From CADDYT01 sp035294125 (lineage in GTDB: Bacteria; Chloroflexota; Ktedonobacteria; Ktedonobacterales; Ktedonobacteraceae): a stretch of DNA of 64,000 bases. The notes below the pieces were generated by a model that saw nothing but the letters and a program-made list of their open reading frames with translations, searched no databases and was not told where the DNA came from. The stretch lies in the NCBI GenBank assembly GCA_035294125.1, contig DATGLM010000084.1, positions 1 to 64,000 of the forward strand, read 5' to 3'. The position numbers and the translations under genes were made by a program. This document shows positions 53,059 to 61,856 of the stretch, in pieces. Position 1 is the stretch's first letter; each line of letters opens with the position of its first letter.

Positions 53059-53128
53059 TGAGAAAGCTGGCTCAAACATGTCATTCTTCGCTCTCGCTCA
53101 CGATGACATGTTTGAGCCAGCTTTCTCA
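53059..53128. repeat. 26-bp perfect hairpin around a REP-like core
   Basis: Left arm 53059-53084 (TGAGAAAGCTGG..., ending TGTCAT) and right arm 53103-53128 (ATGACA..., ending CTTTCTCA) are exact reverse complements around the 18-base loop TCTTCGCTCTCGCTCACG. The loop and inner stem are the same REP-like unit found at 6367 and 37058. The structure lies upstream of the DUF1684 gene and ends about one base from its ribosome binding site, so it could act as an attenuator or be an insertion that landed there. Confidence 0.7.
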
Positions 53129-53291
53129 TGGCATGACAGATGCGAGAGCCACTTCAGACCTATTGAGATTCTATTATTCTACATCGTATCATACGACTAA
53201 AGAGTTAGCAGACCTACCCCGGCCTGGATGCCGGGTCTGACGGATTTTCGATATATGAGAGCTTATGGCTATAGGAAATGGAGATCACGGA

Positions 53292-54116
53292 ATGAGCACA
53301 CACGACGGCAAGCAGCAAGAGATGGCTGGAGGAAGAAAGGTGCAGAGATTTTCATATGGGCCTGAAGCTCTGCATTTTGGAGAATTGCACCTGCCCGGTG
53401 GAGCAGGGCAATTCCCAACTGTCATACTGATTCATGGCGGTTTCTGGCGCACTCCCTATGATTACACCCTTATGACCGGGCTGGCGCGGGATCTTGCCGC
53501 CCGTGGCATCGCGGCGTGGAATATCGAGTACCGGCGCGTAGGAGATATTGGAGGAGGCTGGCCTAATACCTTTTTCGACGCTGCCCACGCGGCCTCTTTT
53601 CTACTCCAGCTTCCACAGGTGGATCAGCAACACATCGTCGCCATCGGGCACTCCGCCGGTGGACATCTTGCTCTGTGGCTGGCTGGCTATGCCCGTCTTG
53701 CTGGCAAGCAACTGGCAGAGAGGGTACAGTTCGATGCCCCGACCACGCCGCTCGCCGGGGTCATCAGCCTGGCGGGCGTCAATGACCTGGAAATGAGCTG
53801 GCGGCTCGGGCTGGGCAAGAGCGCGGCTACTGAACTGCTCGGCGGCGGCTTTGACGAGGTGCCGCAGCGCTACGCCATCGCCTCACCCGCCGCACTGCTG
53901 CCACTTCACGTGCCGCAGGTGATGATTCATGGCACAGCAGATGATCGTGTCCCATTTCAGGTGAGCCTGGCATATACACAGGCAGCGCAAGCTGCAGGCG
54001 ATCAGGCAACGCTCATCGAGCTGCCAGGTGTCGATCATTTTGCGCTCATCGATCCCACATCGGCGGCGTGGGCAAAAACGGTCGATGCTTTAGAGAAGCT
54101 ACTGGCCAGAGATTGA
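53292..54116 (+). CDS. Alpha/beta hydrolase (BD-FAE/acetylesterase type)
   Basis: A 274-residue esterase. The HGGFWRTPYDYTLM oxyanion region, the GxSxG motif in AIGHSAGGHLALWL, Asp in HGTADDRVPF and His in LPGVDHFALI complete the triad. The N-terminal KVQRFSYGPEALHFGELHLP fits carbohydrate-acetylesterase-like or acyl-peptidase-like enzymes. No signal peptide. ATG 53292 has GGAG eight bases upstream; an in-frame ATG at 53265 is an alternative. The 21 bases at its end are duplicated in tandem just after the stop. Confidence 0.85.
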   Translation: MSTHDGKQQEMAGGRKVQRFSYGPEALHFGELHLPGGAGQFPTVILIHGGFWRTPYDYTLMTGLARDLAARGIAAWNIEYRRVGDIGGGWPNTFFDAAHAASFLLQLPQVDQQHIVAIGHSAGGHLALWLAGYARLAGKQLAERVQFDAPTTPLAGVISLAGVNDLEMSWRLGLGKSAATELLGGGFDEVPQRYAIASPAALLPLHVPQVMIHGTADDRVPFQVSLAYTQAAQAAGDQATLIELPGVDHFALIDPTSAAWAKTVDALEKLLARD

Positions 54117-54137
54117 AAGCTACTGGCCAGAGATTGA
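54096..54137 (+). repeat. 21-bp tandem duplication at the stop of the hydrolase gene
   Basis: AAGCTACTGGCCAGAGATTG plus A occurs twice in direct tandem, at 54096-54116 and 54117-54137. The first copy ends in the TGA stop (54114-54116); the second is outside the gene. It looks like a recent slippage or recombination duplication. Confidence 0.8.
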
Positions 54138-54337
54138 TTTGTCAGTAACTTCTCAACATGGTAGCCGTAGTATTTAGATATTTAAATTATATCATTTATT
54201 TATTGATCTGCCCACAATAGATACATAATATATTTTTTTAATGAGTAAGAAATACCCTGACAATCCCCAGGAGCTTTACGACATGGTCAACAGCCAGTCA
54301 AGTCGCTGCCCTGAAGGGGGCAGGTTCTGATGTAGTA

Positions 54338-54378
54338 AAGGCCTATCCTGTCCTCAAGCATCTATCAGGATAGGCCTT
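54338..54378. terminator. Hairpin between convergent genes
   Basis: AAGGCCTATCCTG at 54338-54350 pairs with 54366-54378 around a 15-base loop. It lies 39 bases past the end of the minus-strand membrane protein at 54417 and well past the hydrolase. The U-tract is weak, so it may be bidirectional. Confidence 0.5.
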
Positions 54379-54416
54379 GATTCATGTTTTCCCTGTCTGC
54401 TTGCCATCTCGCTGCC

Positions 54417-55145
54417 TTACTTCGCGGGCTCAGCGTAGAGGCCGGTCTGAGAAACGTAGACGTTGTAGGTCTTGCCGTCCGGAGCCAGGAAGACGCCGTT
54501 GCCGTAAGCGGCCTGGATGAAAGGAGAGGACCACGCCTGCTCCTGTACCGTCTTGAAGAACTGGTCGTCGCCGCCATTGAGCACGATGACGGTATGAGTG
54601 GCATGACGCTCAAGGTTAGGGTCGTCAAAACGGCCTTCCAGGCGAGTCAGTTTGTAGCCGGAATGCAGGCCCAGGATGTTGAGCCAGGAAGGAAATTTGA
54701 TGATATCGCCCTGCAACATCCATTCATCGCCCGCCACGAGATAGGTATTGTCCGAGGTCTGCTGACCATCCTTATTATAGAGGATGAGTTCCACGAACAT
54801 TTCGTGCTGCTCGTTCGCTACAGGGGTTGCACGCACCTGGGCTACACGGATGTCACCTGTCAATCCCAGGTAGGTTTGCGTGAGTGTCGCCAGCCAGAGC
54901 AGGCAGATAGCTATGACGAGCAGCACAAGCCCTAGCATGCCCCGCCCCCACTTGAACCGGTGCCGGTGGCGATAGCGCTCCAGTTTTCGCCTGTATTCTT
55001 CTCTCTCTCCACCTTCCTCTAGCTCTTGGCGGCGGTGAAACAGGTGTGCCAGCGAGGTCAAAGAAGAGATGAGCAGGATAAGCCCGATAAGACCAACAAT
55101 GAGCAGGATAATCTGGGGTGCTCCTAAGACAATCGGTACGGTCAT
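54417..55145 (-). CDS. Two-TM protein with extracytoplasmic domain, unknown function
   Basis: A 242-residue protein. Membrane segment 1 (about 9-30: IILLIVGLIGLILLISSLTS), a basic/acidic cytoplasmic loop (HRRQELEEGGEREEYRRKLE), membrane segment 2 (about 73-92), then a 145-residue outer domain (AQVRATPVANEQHEMFVELI, GDIIKFPSWLNILGLHSG, YNVYVSQTGLY). No family is recognised. The outer domain has strand-rich sequence. ATG 55145 has GCAGGAAAACAGC upstream; the longer frame to 55205 does not look native. A single-gene unit near an HD-domain gene. Confidence 0.7.
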   Translation of the reverse strand: MTVPIVLGAPQIILLIVGLIGLILLISSLTSLAHLFHRRQELEEGGEREEYRRKLERYRHRHRFKWGRGMLGLVLLVIAICLLWLATLTQTYLGLTGDIRVAQVRATPVANEQHEMFVELILYNKDGQQTSDNTYLVAGDEWMLQGDIIKFPSWLNILGLHSGYKLTRLEGRFDDPNLERHATHTVIVLNGGDDQFFKTVQEQAWSSPFIQAAYGNGVFLAPDGKTYNVYVSQTGLYAEPAK

Positions 55146-55298
55146 GCTGTTTTCCTGCCTTTCGCATGCAATTTCTCTTCGCCCTGCTCCATGGTAGCAA
55201 CGCACAAACCCCTCAATATGTACACGAATTATTCAAGGAACCGGTTTTGCTGCCAGAAGAAGATAACACAAAGGCAACTATGGTCAGCAGGTCAGCTT

Positions 55299-55907
55299 TC
55301 ACGCTGTCTTATTCGGCGAGTACGACTTGTTTTGCTCATTCTGAGCCACGAGGGCATCAATTTCGGCGACGGTGCGCGCCAGTTCTTCGACGAGAGGGTT
55401 GGTCGCGGCGGCGCGGTAGGCATCCACAAGGGAGTGGTAGTACCAGAGCGTACCTTGCTTGCCGCCCGCGAAACGACGCCAGAGTTCATCACCCAGGACG
55501 CGGTAGTCGGCGAGGATGGAGCGGGCGTTGTGCAGCTTGTCGGCGGCAGAGACCAGGCGCACGGAAGCCGGTTCGTGTCGCACTCTAGCGATATAATTTT
55601 CCTTGCGCTCTCGCCAGGGCGGCTTGGGTATGACTTCGGCATCGGTGCAGCCATCGACGATAGCGACGACGGAGTTGCCAAAGCGGCGGCGAATCTCCTC
55701 ACGGGTAGCGGCCCCACCCTGATCTTCGATAGCGTCATGCAGCAGGGCAGCGATAGCCTCGTCCTCGTTTCCCCCGTATTCCAGCACAAGACTTGCGACC
55801 GCCAGCAGGTGAGAAATATAAGGAACAGCCGTCCCCTTGCGCACCTGTTGCCCATGCAACTGCGCGGCAAAGACCAACGCCTCCTCAAAACGCGGCGAAA
55901 GCGCCAT
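55299..55907 (-). CDS. HD-domain phosphohydrolase, small alarmone hydrolase-like
   Basis: A 202-residue HD protein close in layout to the hydrolase half of RelA/SpoT and to MESH1-type enzymes. It has AAQLHGQQVRKGTAVPYISH (His33), AIAALLHDAIED with His57-Asp58, and DKLHNARS with Asp123. Without a synthetase half, it could hydrolyse (p)ppGpp or NADPH or a related nucleotide. Metal ligands are present; activity is inferred from these. The gene is monocistronic. Confidence 0.8.
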   Translation of the reverse strand: MALSPRFEEALVFAAQLHGQQVRKGTAVPYISHLLAVASLVLEYGGNEDEAIAALLHDAIEDQGGAATREEIRRRFGNSVVAIVDGCTDAEVIPKPPWRERKENYIARVRHEPASVRLVSAADKLHNARSILADYRVLGDELWRRFAGGKQGTLWYYHSLVDAYRAAATNPLVEELARTVAEIDALVAQNEQNKSYSPNKTA

Positions 55908-56114
55908 AGAGAACTTCCCCCATTCCTGACATCTTCTGTATGACCGTTGCGCAGATTATAGCACAACGCTAATCTTCAGTGTACAACATGCACAGAGATT
56001 GCGCGCAGAGTGGGAGTAAATCCGGCTTCCTGGCCGCTCTGGTGAATCTAGAGCGTTGACTTCTCAAGCCTTTGCGCACGGCCACTCAGAGAGTACAGCA
56101 AAATAGCAGGCAAA

Positions 56115-56903
56115 CTATATCCTCCTTTCCGCGAGCCAGTTAAGTATGTGATCTGCTACCGCCTGCCAACCCGGCTCCAGCATCAAATCATGAGCCATGT
56201 CAGGAAAGATTACTGCCTGTGTGTGATAAGCGCGAGCCGTTGCCTGCACCTCTTTCCGGGTAAAAATGGTGTCTTTTGCGCCTCCCAGAACCAGCATAGG
56301 GGTCTTCACGCGCTTGGGGTGTGGCAGGCTCAACATCATCATATCTATGAAAGCCCGATACGATTCGTCCTGCACCTGCGCAAAATATGTTCTAACCTGC
56401 TCTTCGGACATTGTTGGAGAAAAGAAAGCTTCGTGAGTGAGTTGTGAAGTGCCGATAATGGGATAGAGCCTCAAAGTGAGATTAGCCTTGAGGAAAGGCC
56501 AGGGGTGTCGACGAGCAATGCTCAAGGTAGTGCGAAAGACACCGCCTGGCGGCACAGATGCCAGTAGAACGGCGGCGGGTGCCTGGTGCGTCTCAAGGTA
56601 TTTTTGGACAACCAGTCCCCCCATCGAATGACCAATCAGCACAGGAGGGGTCTCCAACTTGCTGGCTACCTGCGCCACATCAGCGACATAATGCTCGATT
56701 CCTGTCCAGCGGAGACCATTCCTTCCCGCGCTCTTGCCATGGCCGCGCAGGTCGAAGGCATAACATATGTAGCCGTGTTGCGCAAAGTAGGGAAGAAAGT
56801 GCTCACTCCAACACCACGCACCATGCCAGGCTCCATGTACAAAAAGCAGTGGAGTAGCATGCGCGTTGGCGTCCGATTGCTGCACCAGCGTTTCCAGGTG
56901 CAT
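56115..56903 (-). CDS. Alpha/beta hydrolase
   Basis: A 262-residue hydrolase. Oxyanion motif FVHGAWHGAWCWSEHFLPYF, the DLRGHGKSAG loop, nucleophile GHSMGGLVVQKYLE with Ser, Asp in VLGGAKDTIFTRKE, and His in FPDMAHDLMLEPGW give a full triad. This group includes lysophospholipases, haloalkane-dehalogenase-like and esterase enzymes, so substrate is uncertain. ATG 56903 has AAGGAGCGGTGATT directly upstream; the longer frame to 57005 has no family features. It is divergent from a VOC gene at 57060. Confidence 0.87.
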   Translation of the reverse strand: MHLETLVQQSDANAHATPLLFVHGAWHGAWCWSEHFLPYFAQHGYICYAFDLRGHGKSAGRNGLRWTGIEHYVADVAQVASKLETPPVLIGHSMGGLVVQKYLETHQAPAAVLLASVPPGGVFRTTLSIARRHPWPFLKANLTLRLYPIIGTSQLTHEAFFSPTMSEEQVRTYFAQVQDESYRAFIDMMMLSLPHPKRVKTPMLVLGGAKDTIFTRKEVQATARAYHTQAVIFPDMAHDLMLEPGWQAVADHILNWLAERRI

Positions 56904-57059
56904 AATCACCGCTCCTTTCTGCCACCATATCACTAAGTATGGGTGACGCGAAGGGTTAAGACATGGACAGTAGTATACCATAAACTCAGCTTCTATTGGA
57001 AGCATCTTTCTCAGGTGGTATAATGAGTTAGTGCTACCTTATTGCAAGAGAGCGGATTT

Positions 57060-57524
57060 ATGGCAGATAACTATACGACGAAGATTGGACATGCGCATTT
57101 GAAGGTGCGTGATCTGGACCGGGCGATTGATTTCTATACACGCTTCCTGGGCATGCACCTGACGGAGCGAGTGGATAATCGCTATGCGTTTTTGACGAGC
57201 GGGTCGATGCATCACGAGATTGCCTTGCAGCGGGTGGGGCCGAACGCGCCGCGACCACCTGCGCATGGCACTGGATTGTATCACGTGGCGTTTGAGGTAC
57301 CAGACCGCCGCTCCTTCGCGCAGGCTTATCGCAGGCTGAAAGAGGCGGGCATTCCCGTTGCACCTGTCGACCACTTCATCAGTTGGGCCATGTACTTTGA
57401 TGATCCCGACGGCAACGGGCTGGAGATCTATGCCGATTCTCGCACCATGCCGGAAGGCCGCCCGTTGTGGTACGGCGAAAACGCTCCGCTACCCGAAGAA
57501 ACAATTCTCGCCGCATTAACCTAG
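57060..57524 (+). CDS. VOC-family extradiol-dioxygenase-like protein
   Basis: A 154-residue protein. Two VOC modules: IGHAHLKVRDLDRAIDFYTR with His13, GTGLYHVAFEVPDRRSFAQA with a second His, and ISWAMYFDDPDGNGLEIYAD with Glu as the third ligand of a 2-His-1-carboxylate site. That set fits catechol-2,3-dioxygenase-like or glyoxalase-like enzymes, so the protein probably binds a metal. ATG 57060 has AAGAGAGCGGATTT before it. It is divergent from the hydrolase. Confidence 0.85.
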   Translation: MADNYTTKIGHAHLKVRDLDRAIDFYTRFLGMHLTERVDNRYAFLTSGSMHHEIALQRVGPNAPRPPAHGTGLYHVAFEVPDRRSFAQAYRRLKEAGIPVAPVDHFISWAMYFDDPDGNGLEIYADSRTMPEGRPLWYGENAPLPEETILAALT

Positions 57525-57776
57525 CGCCACAACGAGACCCGGTGGCTTCTGATACAATGCTCTTTTTCAGCAATAATGTCGTCACCGCCTCGTCCCTGGC
57601 CGAACCGGCAGGGAGAGGCAAGGCAGCATAGGAGAAAAGATTCAAAAATTTTTCTAGCTCATGCTGCTACTTTCTGCAATGTTAGAGCGTCTACTATAGA
57701 GAGGCTCTCTTACGGAAGGCTTTCTATAGGATATATAAATGATAACTACAAACAAGAATATAGGGAGTGTGTCACA

Positions 57777-58424
57777 ATGAAAAAGCCAAAGGCTTTCATC
57801 TTTGACCTTGATGGTGTCCTAACCGATACCTCCGAATATCACTATGAGGCCTGGAAACACCTGGCCGAAGACCTCGGCATTCCATTTACGCGTGAGGAAA
57901 ACGATAAGTACCTGCGCGGGGTGAGTCGTCGGGAATCGCTCATGTACATTATTCGGGGACGCCATTACAACGAAGACCAGATTCAGGAGATGATGGATCG
58001 CAAAAATCGCTATTACAACGAACTGATTAAGAACATGTCGCCCAAAGACCTGGTTTCCGGCGGTCGTGAACTCTTGCAGCAGATTCGCGATGCGGGCATC
58101 AAAATCGCCGTTGCTTCCGGCAGCAAAAATGCGCGCACGGTGTTGGATCGCCTGGATATCATGAGCTATCTCGACGCTGTAGCCGATGGCTATGATGTCT
58201 CGCGCAGCAAACCGCACCCGGATATCTTCATCTTCGCTGTCGGCATGGTAGATTCGCCCACCTCGCAATCGATAGTACTGGAGGATGCCGAGGCGGGGGT
58301 TGAGGCAGCCAAAACCGGAGGCATGGGAGCCATCGGCATCGGGCCAGCCGAGCGATTTCAGGGCAAAGCAGACAAAGTACTGCCCACCCTTGCAAATAAA
58401 ACATTACAGGACCTGTTAAATTAA
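57777..58424 (+). CDS. pgmB: Beta-phosphoglucomutase
   Basis: A 215-residue HAD-superfamily enzyme that converts beta-glucose-1-phosphate to glucose-6-phosphate. Nucleophile Asp10 and Asp12 are in AFIFDLDGVLTDTSEYHY; the cap is GVSRRESLMYII; the SGSKN motif and Lys in VSRSKPHPDIF follow, with LEDAEAGVEAAKTGGM closing the site. All features match PgmB rather than other HAD proteins. ATG 57777 is supported by the tight motif start. It lies 76 bases before the GH65 phosphorylase gene, which makes its substrate, so both act in one pathway. Confidence 0.93.
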   Translation: MKKPKAFIFDLDGVLTDTSEYHYEAWKHLAEDLGIPFTREENDKYLRGVSRRESLMYIIRGRHYNEDQIQEMMDRKNRYYNELIKNMSPKDLVSGGRELLQQIRDAGIKIAVASGSKNARTVLDRLDIMSYLDAVADGYDVSRSKPHPDIFIFAVGMVDSPTSQSIVLEDAEAGVEAAKTGGMGAIGIGPAERFQGKADKVLPTLANKTLQDLLN

Positions 58425-58431
58425 CCCCTCT

Positions 58432-58470
58432 GGAGAGTTTCAGTAAGTAGAAGAGGAGCTGAAACTCTCC
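58432..58470 (+). terminator. Intercistronic hairpin between pgmB and GH65 genes
   Basis: GGAGAGTTTCAG at 58432-58443 pairs perfectly with 58459-58470 around a 15-base loop and is followed by AAAATTTATTATC. It could reduce GH65 readthrough, end pgmB transcripts in part, or stabilise the mRNA. Confidence 0.55.
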
Positions 58471-58500
58471 AAAATTTATTATCTTAAGAAAGGGCGAACT

Positions 58501-60789
58501 GTGAACCTCTGGCAAGTAACCGAACATACATTCGACCCAAAAGAACTCCATAGTAAAGAGACAGTGTATAGCATTGGCAATGGGTACTTTGGAACACGTG
58601 GCACATTTGATGAGGGCTATCCTGGAGCAGCGCCCGCCACCTTGATCTATGGCGTCTTTGATACTATTCCGGTCGCGAAAGAGGAATTGGCAAACGTGCC
58701 GGACTGGCTGCCAATCAAGCTTTTCGTGAACGGCGAACGCTTTCGACTGGACGAGGGCAAGATACTGGATTTCCAGCGCTCGCTGGATGTGCAAACAGGT
58801 GTCCTTAGCCGCATTGTGCGCTGGGAAAGCGCCACCGGCTTGCGCCTCAAGGTGGTCAGCGAGCGCTTCGCCAGCCTGGCGGACGAGCACGTCGGGGCGA
58901 TTCGCTACAGCGCGATGGTGGAAGAGCTGCCGACGACTGGCGAAGACGACAATGAGGAAGTGGATGTGACCGTCTGGGCATCTATCAACTCTGCCGTCGG
59001 CAACTATGACGTGATGCACTTTGAGACCGTCGATCAGGGCCACGAAGGGGATTTAAGCTGGCTGCACTCGCAGACACGACATACACATGTGCAGCTTGTA
59101 CAGGCAATGAGCTTCACCACTAACACTCCTGATTTCCATAAAGAGGTGCTCGATTCGGATATTGCACCCAGCATTCGCCTGTACGGCAAGCTGAGCAAAG
59201 GGCAAACACTCACCACGGAGAAAGTGGTAGTGATGTATACCTCACGGGATGAAGTGGCAGACCCTCGGACAGCGGCGCTCAATGACCTGCGCGCCATTCT
59301 CGAACGTAGCGCGGCCAGCACGGAGCCGGATATCCACTACGCGCTTTCCATCGGAGCAGACACTGAAACCATCGATCATACGTTGGTCTATCCTTACGAG
59401 ACCTTGCTGGGACCAAGCAAAGAGGAGTGGGAGCGCTACTGGAGTGTATCCGACATTGTCATCGAGGGAGACGATACCGCGCAGATCGCCGTCCGTTTCA
59501 GCATCTACCAGTTGCGTATCAGCACCTCGCCGCATGACAGCCGCTACAGCGTTCCGGCAAAGGGGCTAACAGGCTTCGGCTATCGCGGTCACATCTTCCA
59601 CGACACCGAAATCTTCATCCTGCCTTTCTTCACCTACGTGCATCCACCTATCGCCCGCAACCTGCTGCTCTACCGCTATCACCTGCTGCCAGCGGCACGG
59701 GCAAAGGCGGCGCACAACGGATTCGAGGGCGCGCAATTCCCCTGGGAAAGCACGCTGAGCGGCGAGGAAACAACACCGGGTGCAATTGTCCACCCTGAAT
59801 CGGGCGAGATCATCCCCGTGCTGAACGGGCAGCTTGAACTGCATATCAGCGCCAGCGTCGCCTACGCCACCTGGAACTACTGGCGCGTGACGGACGATAA
59901 CGAGTTCATGCTCCACTACGGAGCCGAACTGATTATCAGTACCGCCCAGTTCTGGGCAAGCCGGGCCGAATATCACCCTGCGCGTGACGATTACGAGATC
60001 AACAATGTCATCGGCCCGGACGAGTGGCATGAGCACGTCAACAACAACGCCTTCACCAACTACATGGCGCGCTGGAATATTCTAACGGGGATCGATACGC
60101 TGCAATGGGTGGAAAGCACCGATCCGGCCAAGGCAGAGGAGTTGATCCAGCAGCTTGGCCTGACGCAGCAGAAGTTGGATCACTGGCGCGACGTGGCGGC
60201 GAAGCTGCGTATCCCTCAGAACAAGGAGACAGGCCTGATTGAGCAGTTTGACGGCTTCTTCAAACTCGAACGGCTCGACCAGGAACGCTACAAGAGTCGC
60301 CGCGACTCCTACCAGGGCCTGTTCGGCGTCAGAGCCGTGCAGAAATACCAGATCATCAAGCAGGCAGACGTGTTGATGCTAATCATTGTTATGCGCGACC
60401 AGTTCTCCCTGCAAACGAAGCGCGTGAACTGGGATTACTACTATCCCATTACCGATCACCTCTACGGCTCGTCGTTGACGCCAGCCCTGCACACCATCCT
60501 GGCCTGCGAGCTGGGCCTGACGCAGCAAGCCTACGACCTCTTCCTGAAAGGCTCGCTGGTCGACCTGCAGAACCTGCGCCTGAACACGGCGGAGGGCATC
60601 CACCTCGCCTCCTGTGGAGCAGTCTGGCAGGCTGTAGTCTTTGGTTTCGCCGGTCTGCAACTCAGCCAGGAAGATCACACCATCCGTCCCCTCTGGCCCG
60701 ACGGCTGGACGCGCATCGCCTTCAAGTTCTTCCACAAAGGCAAACTCGTCTCCATCGACCTCCACAAAGAGGAGAAACAGGGGCAATAA
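58501..60789 (+). CDS. GH65 disaccharide phosphorylase (maltose/kojibiose/trehalose type)
   Basis: A 762-residue enzyme of glycoside hydrolase family 65, which splits alpha-linked disaccharides with phosphate to give beta-glucose-1-phosphate. It starts VNLWQVTEHTFDPKELHS at a GTG and includes ETVYSIGNGYFGTRGTFDEG. The (alpha/alpha)6 barrel shows GYRGHIFHDTEIFILPFF and the general acid Glu508 in VIGPDEWHEHVNNNAF. The second barrel half has QADVLMLI and DYYYPITDHLYGSSLTPALH. Pairing with pgmB supports phosphorolysis rather than hydrolysis. Which disaccharide is used cannot be read from sequence. AAGAAAGGGCGAACT precedes the start. Confidence 0.92.
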   Translation: MNLWQVTEHTFDPKELHSKETVYSIGNGYFGTRGTFDEGYPGAAPATLIYGVFDTIPVAKEELANVPDWLPIKLFVNGERFRLDEGKILDFQRSLDVQTGVLSRIVRWESATGLRLKVVSERFASLADEHVGAIRYSAMVEELPTTGEDDNEEVDVTVWASINSAVGNYDVMHFETVDQGHEGDLSWLHSQTRHTHVQLVQAMSFTTNTPDFHKEVLDSDIAPSIRLYGKLSKGQTLTTEKVVVMYTSRDEVADPRTAALNDLRAILERSAASTEPDIHYALSIGADTETIDHTLVYPYETLLGPSKEEWERYWSVSDIVIEGDDTAQIAVRFSIYQLRISTSPHDSRYSVPAKGLTGFGYRGHIFHDTEIFILPFFTYVHPPIARNLLLYRYHLLPAARAKAAHNGFEGAQFPWESTLSGEETTPGAIVHPESGEIIPVLNGQLELHISASVAYATWNYWRVTDDNEFMLHYGAELIISTAQFWASRAEYHPARDDYEINNVIGPDEWHEHVNNNAFTNYMARWNILTGIDTLQWVESTDPAKAEELIQQLGLTQQKLDHWRDVAAKLRIPQNKETGLIEQFDGFFKLERLDQERYKSRRDSYQGLFGVRAVQKYQIIKQADVLMLIIVMRDQFSLQTKRVNWDYYYPITDHLYGSSLTPALHTILACELGLTQQAYDLFLKGSLVDLQNLRLNTAEGIHLASCGAVWQAVVFGFAGLQLSQEDHTIRPLWPDGWTRIAFKFFHKGKLVSIDLHKEEKQGQ

Positions 60790-60892
60790 ACCCGGAGCTT
60801 CGCGGCCCACAGGCTGACTCTTGTTGTCAACCTGTGGGCTGTGTGGAATACTATATCCCCGCCCGGACGAAAAGCGCCAGCCAGAAAGCCTA

Positions 60893-60921
60893 TTGACAAA
60901 AGTTCAGAAGCAGGTTATGAT
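60893..60921 (+). promoter_or_regulatory. Sigma70-type promoter of tRNA-Glu
   Basis: TTGACA at 60893-60898, a 17-base spacer and TATGAT at 60916-60921 form a near-consensus promoter 22 bases before the tRNA gene. Confidence 0.85.
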
Positions 60922-60942
60922 ATAGCGCGTAGGTAAGAGCAC

Positions 60943-61019
60943 GGCGCATTCGTCTAGTGGTCCAGGACGCCGCCCTCTCAAGGCGGAGATCACGGGTTCG
61001 ACTCCCGTATGCGCTACCA
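60943..61019 (+). tRNA. tRNA-Glu (CTC)
   Basis: A 77-base cloverleaf. The acceptor GGCGCAT pairs with ATGCGCT (one G1-U72 wobble). D-arm GTCT...GGAC, anticodon stem CCGCC/GGCGG with loop CTCTCAA (anticodon CTC), T-arm ACGGG TTCGACT CCCGT, discriminator A and encoded CCA complete it. It reads GAG as glutamate. The promoter and terminator around it make it a stand-alone transcription unit. Confidence 0.93.
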
Positions 61020-61035
61020 TTTAAACGGTGGGAAC

Positions 61036-61066
61036 ATCCCAGGCCAGGATAGAGGCGGCCTGGGAT
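61036..61066 (+). terminator. Intrinsic terminator of tRNA-Glu
   Basis: ATCCCAGGCC at 61036-61045 pairs perfectly with 61057-61066 around an 11-base loop, followed by ATTTCGTTTC. It lies 17 bases past the tRNA 3' end. Confidence 0.75.
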
Positions 61067-61139
61067 ATTTCGTTTCTCAGCACTTTCCGTAAAATATAGC
61101 AACTATGTAGCCACGGGTTTTCTGACGTTTGTCGAATAA

Positions 61140-61832
61140 TTTGGCTCCTGGTCATTTCTGGAACTTCTGCAGTATTTCCAGCGCCTGCGCCAGCTTTGCG
61201 ACGAACGCGGGATGCTGCTGATCCTCGACGAGGCCCAGACCGGCTTTGGTCGCCTCGGCACGATGTTCGGCTTTGAGTCCTTCGGCGTGGCGCCGGATAT
61301 CCTCTCGGTTTCCAAAACGCTCGGCGGCGGCATCCCGCTTGGGGCCACTCTCACCTCTACTGAGATTGAGGAAGACTGCTACCACAAAGGCTTCATGCAC
61401 GTGACCTCCCACGTCTCCGACCCGCTTCCGGCTGCGGCAGGGCTGGCCGTCATCGACGTCATTGAGCAGGAGGGGCTGGTCGAACAGGCCCGACAACGGG
61501 GAGAATATCTGCTCTCGCGCCTGCATGAACTGCAAGAACGTCATGAGCAGATCGGCGATGTGCGGGGCAAGGGACTGCTCGTCGGCATCGAGCTGGTTGA
61601 GGATCGCGAGACCAGAGCGCCAGCCGACGCGCCGGGCATCGCCGTCGGGGATGAATGCCTGCGGCGCGGCCTCTCCATGAATATTGTGCGCTCCACCGGC
61701 GGGATGCTCAACTGCTTCCGCATGGCTCCGCCCCTTTCGATCACGGAAAGCGAGATCGACACCGCTATCACCATCATCGACGAGGCTCTCACGGCGGTTC
61801 TCGCCTCTGGTTTGCACAGGAATGCAGAGTAG
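61140..61832 (+). pseudogene. 5'-truncated class III aminotransferase
   Basis: From about 61173 the frame reads YFQRLRQLCDERGMLLILDE and AQTGFGRLGTMFGFESFGVA, then DILSVSKTLGGGIPLGATLT with the PLP Lys, and continues to the family end RMAPPLSITESEIDTAITII. This is the C-terminal half of a class-III aminotransferase or dialkylglycine-decarboxylase-like enzyme. The first 200 residues or so are missing; a TAA at 61137 closes the frame upstream and no good start exists before ATG 61212. The break lies about 120 bases after tRNA-Glu, so the lost part may reflect recombination near the tRNA. The PLP Lys is kept but half the active site is gone. Confidence 0.75.
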
Positions 61833-61856
61833 CAGTCCCTTGCGGCGTCTTGCCGC

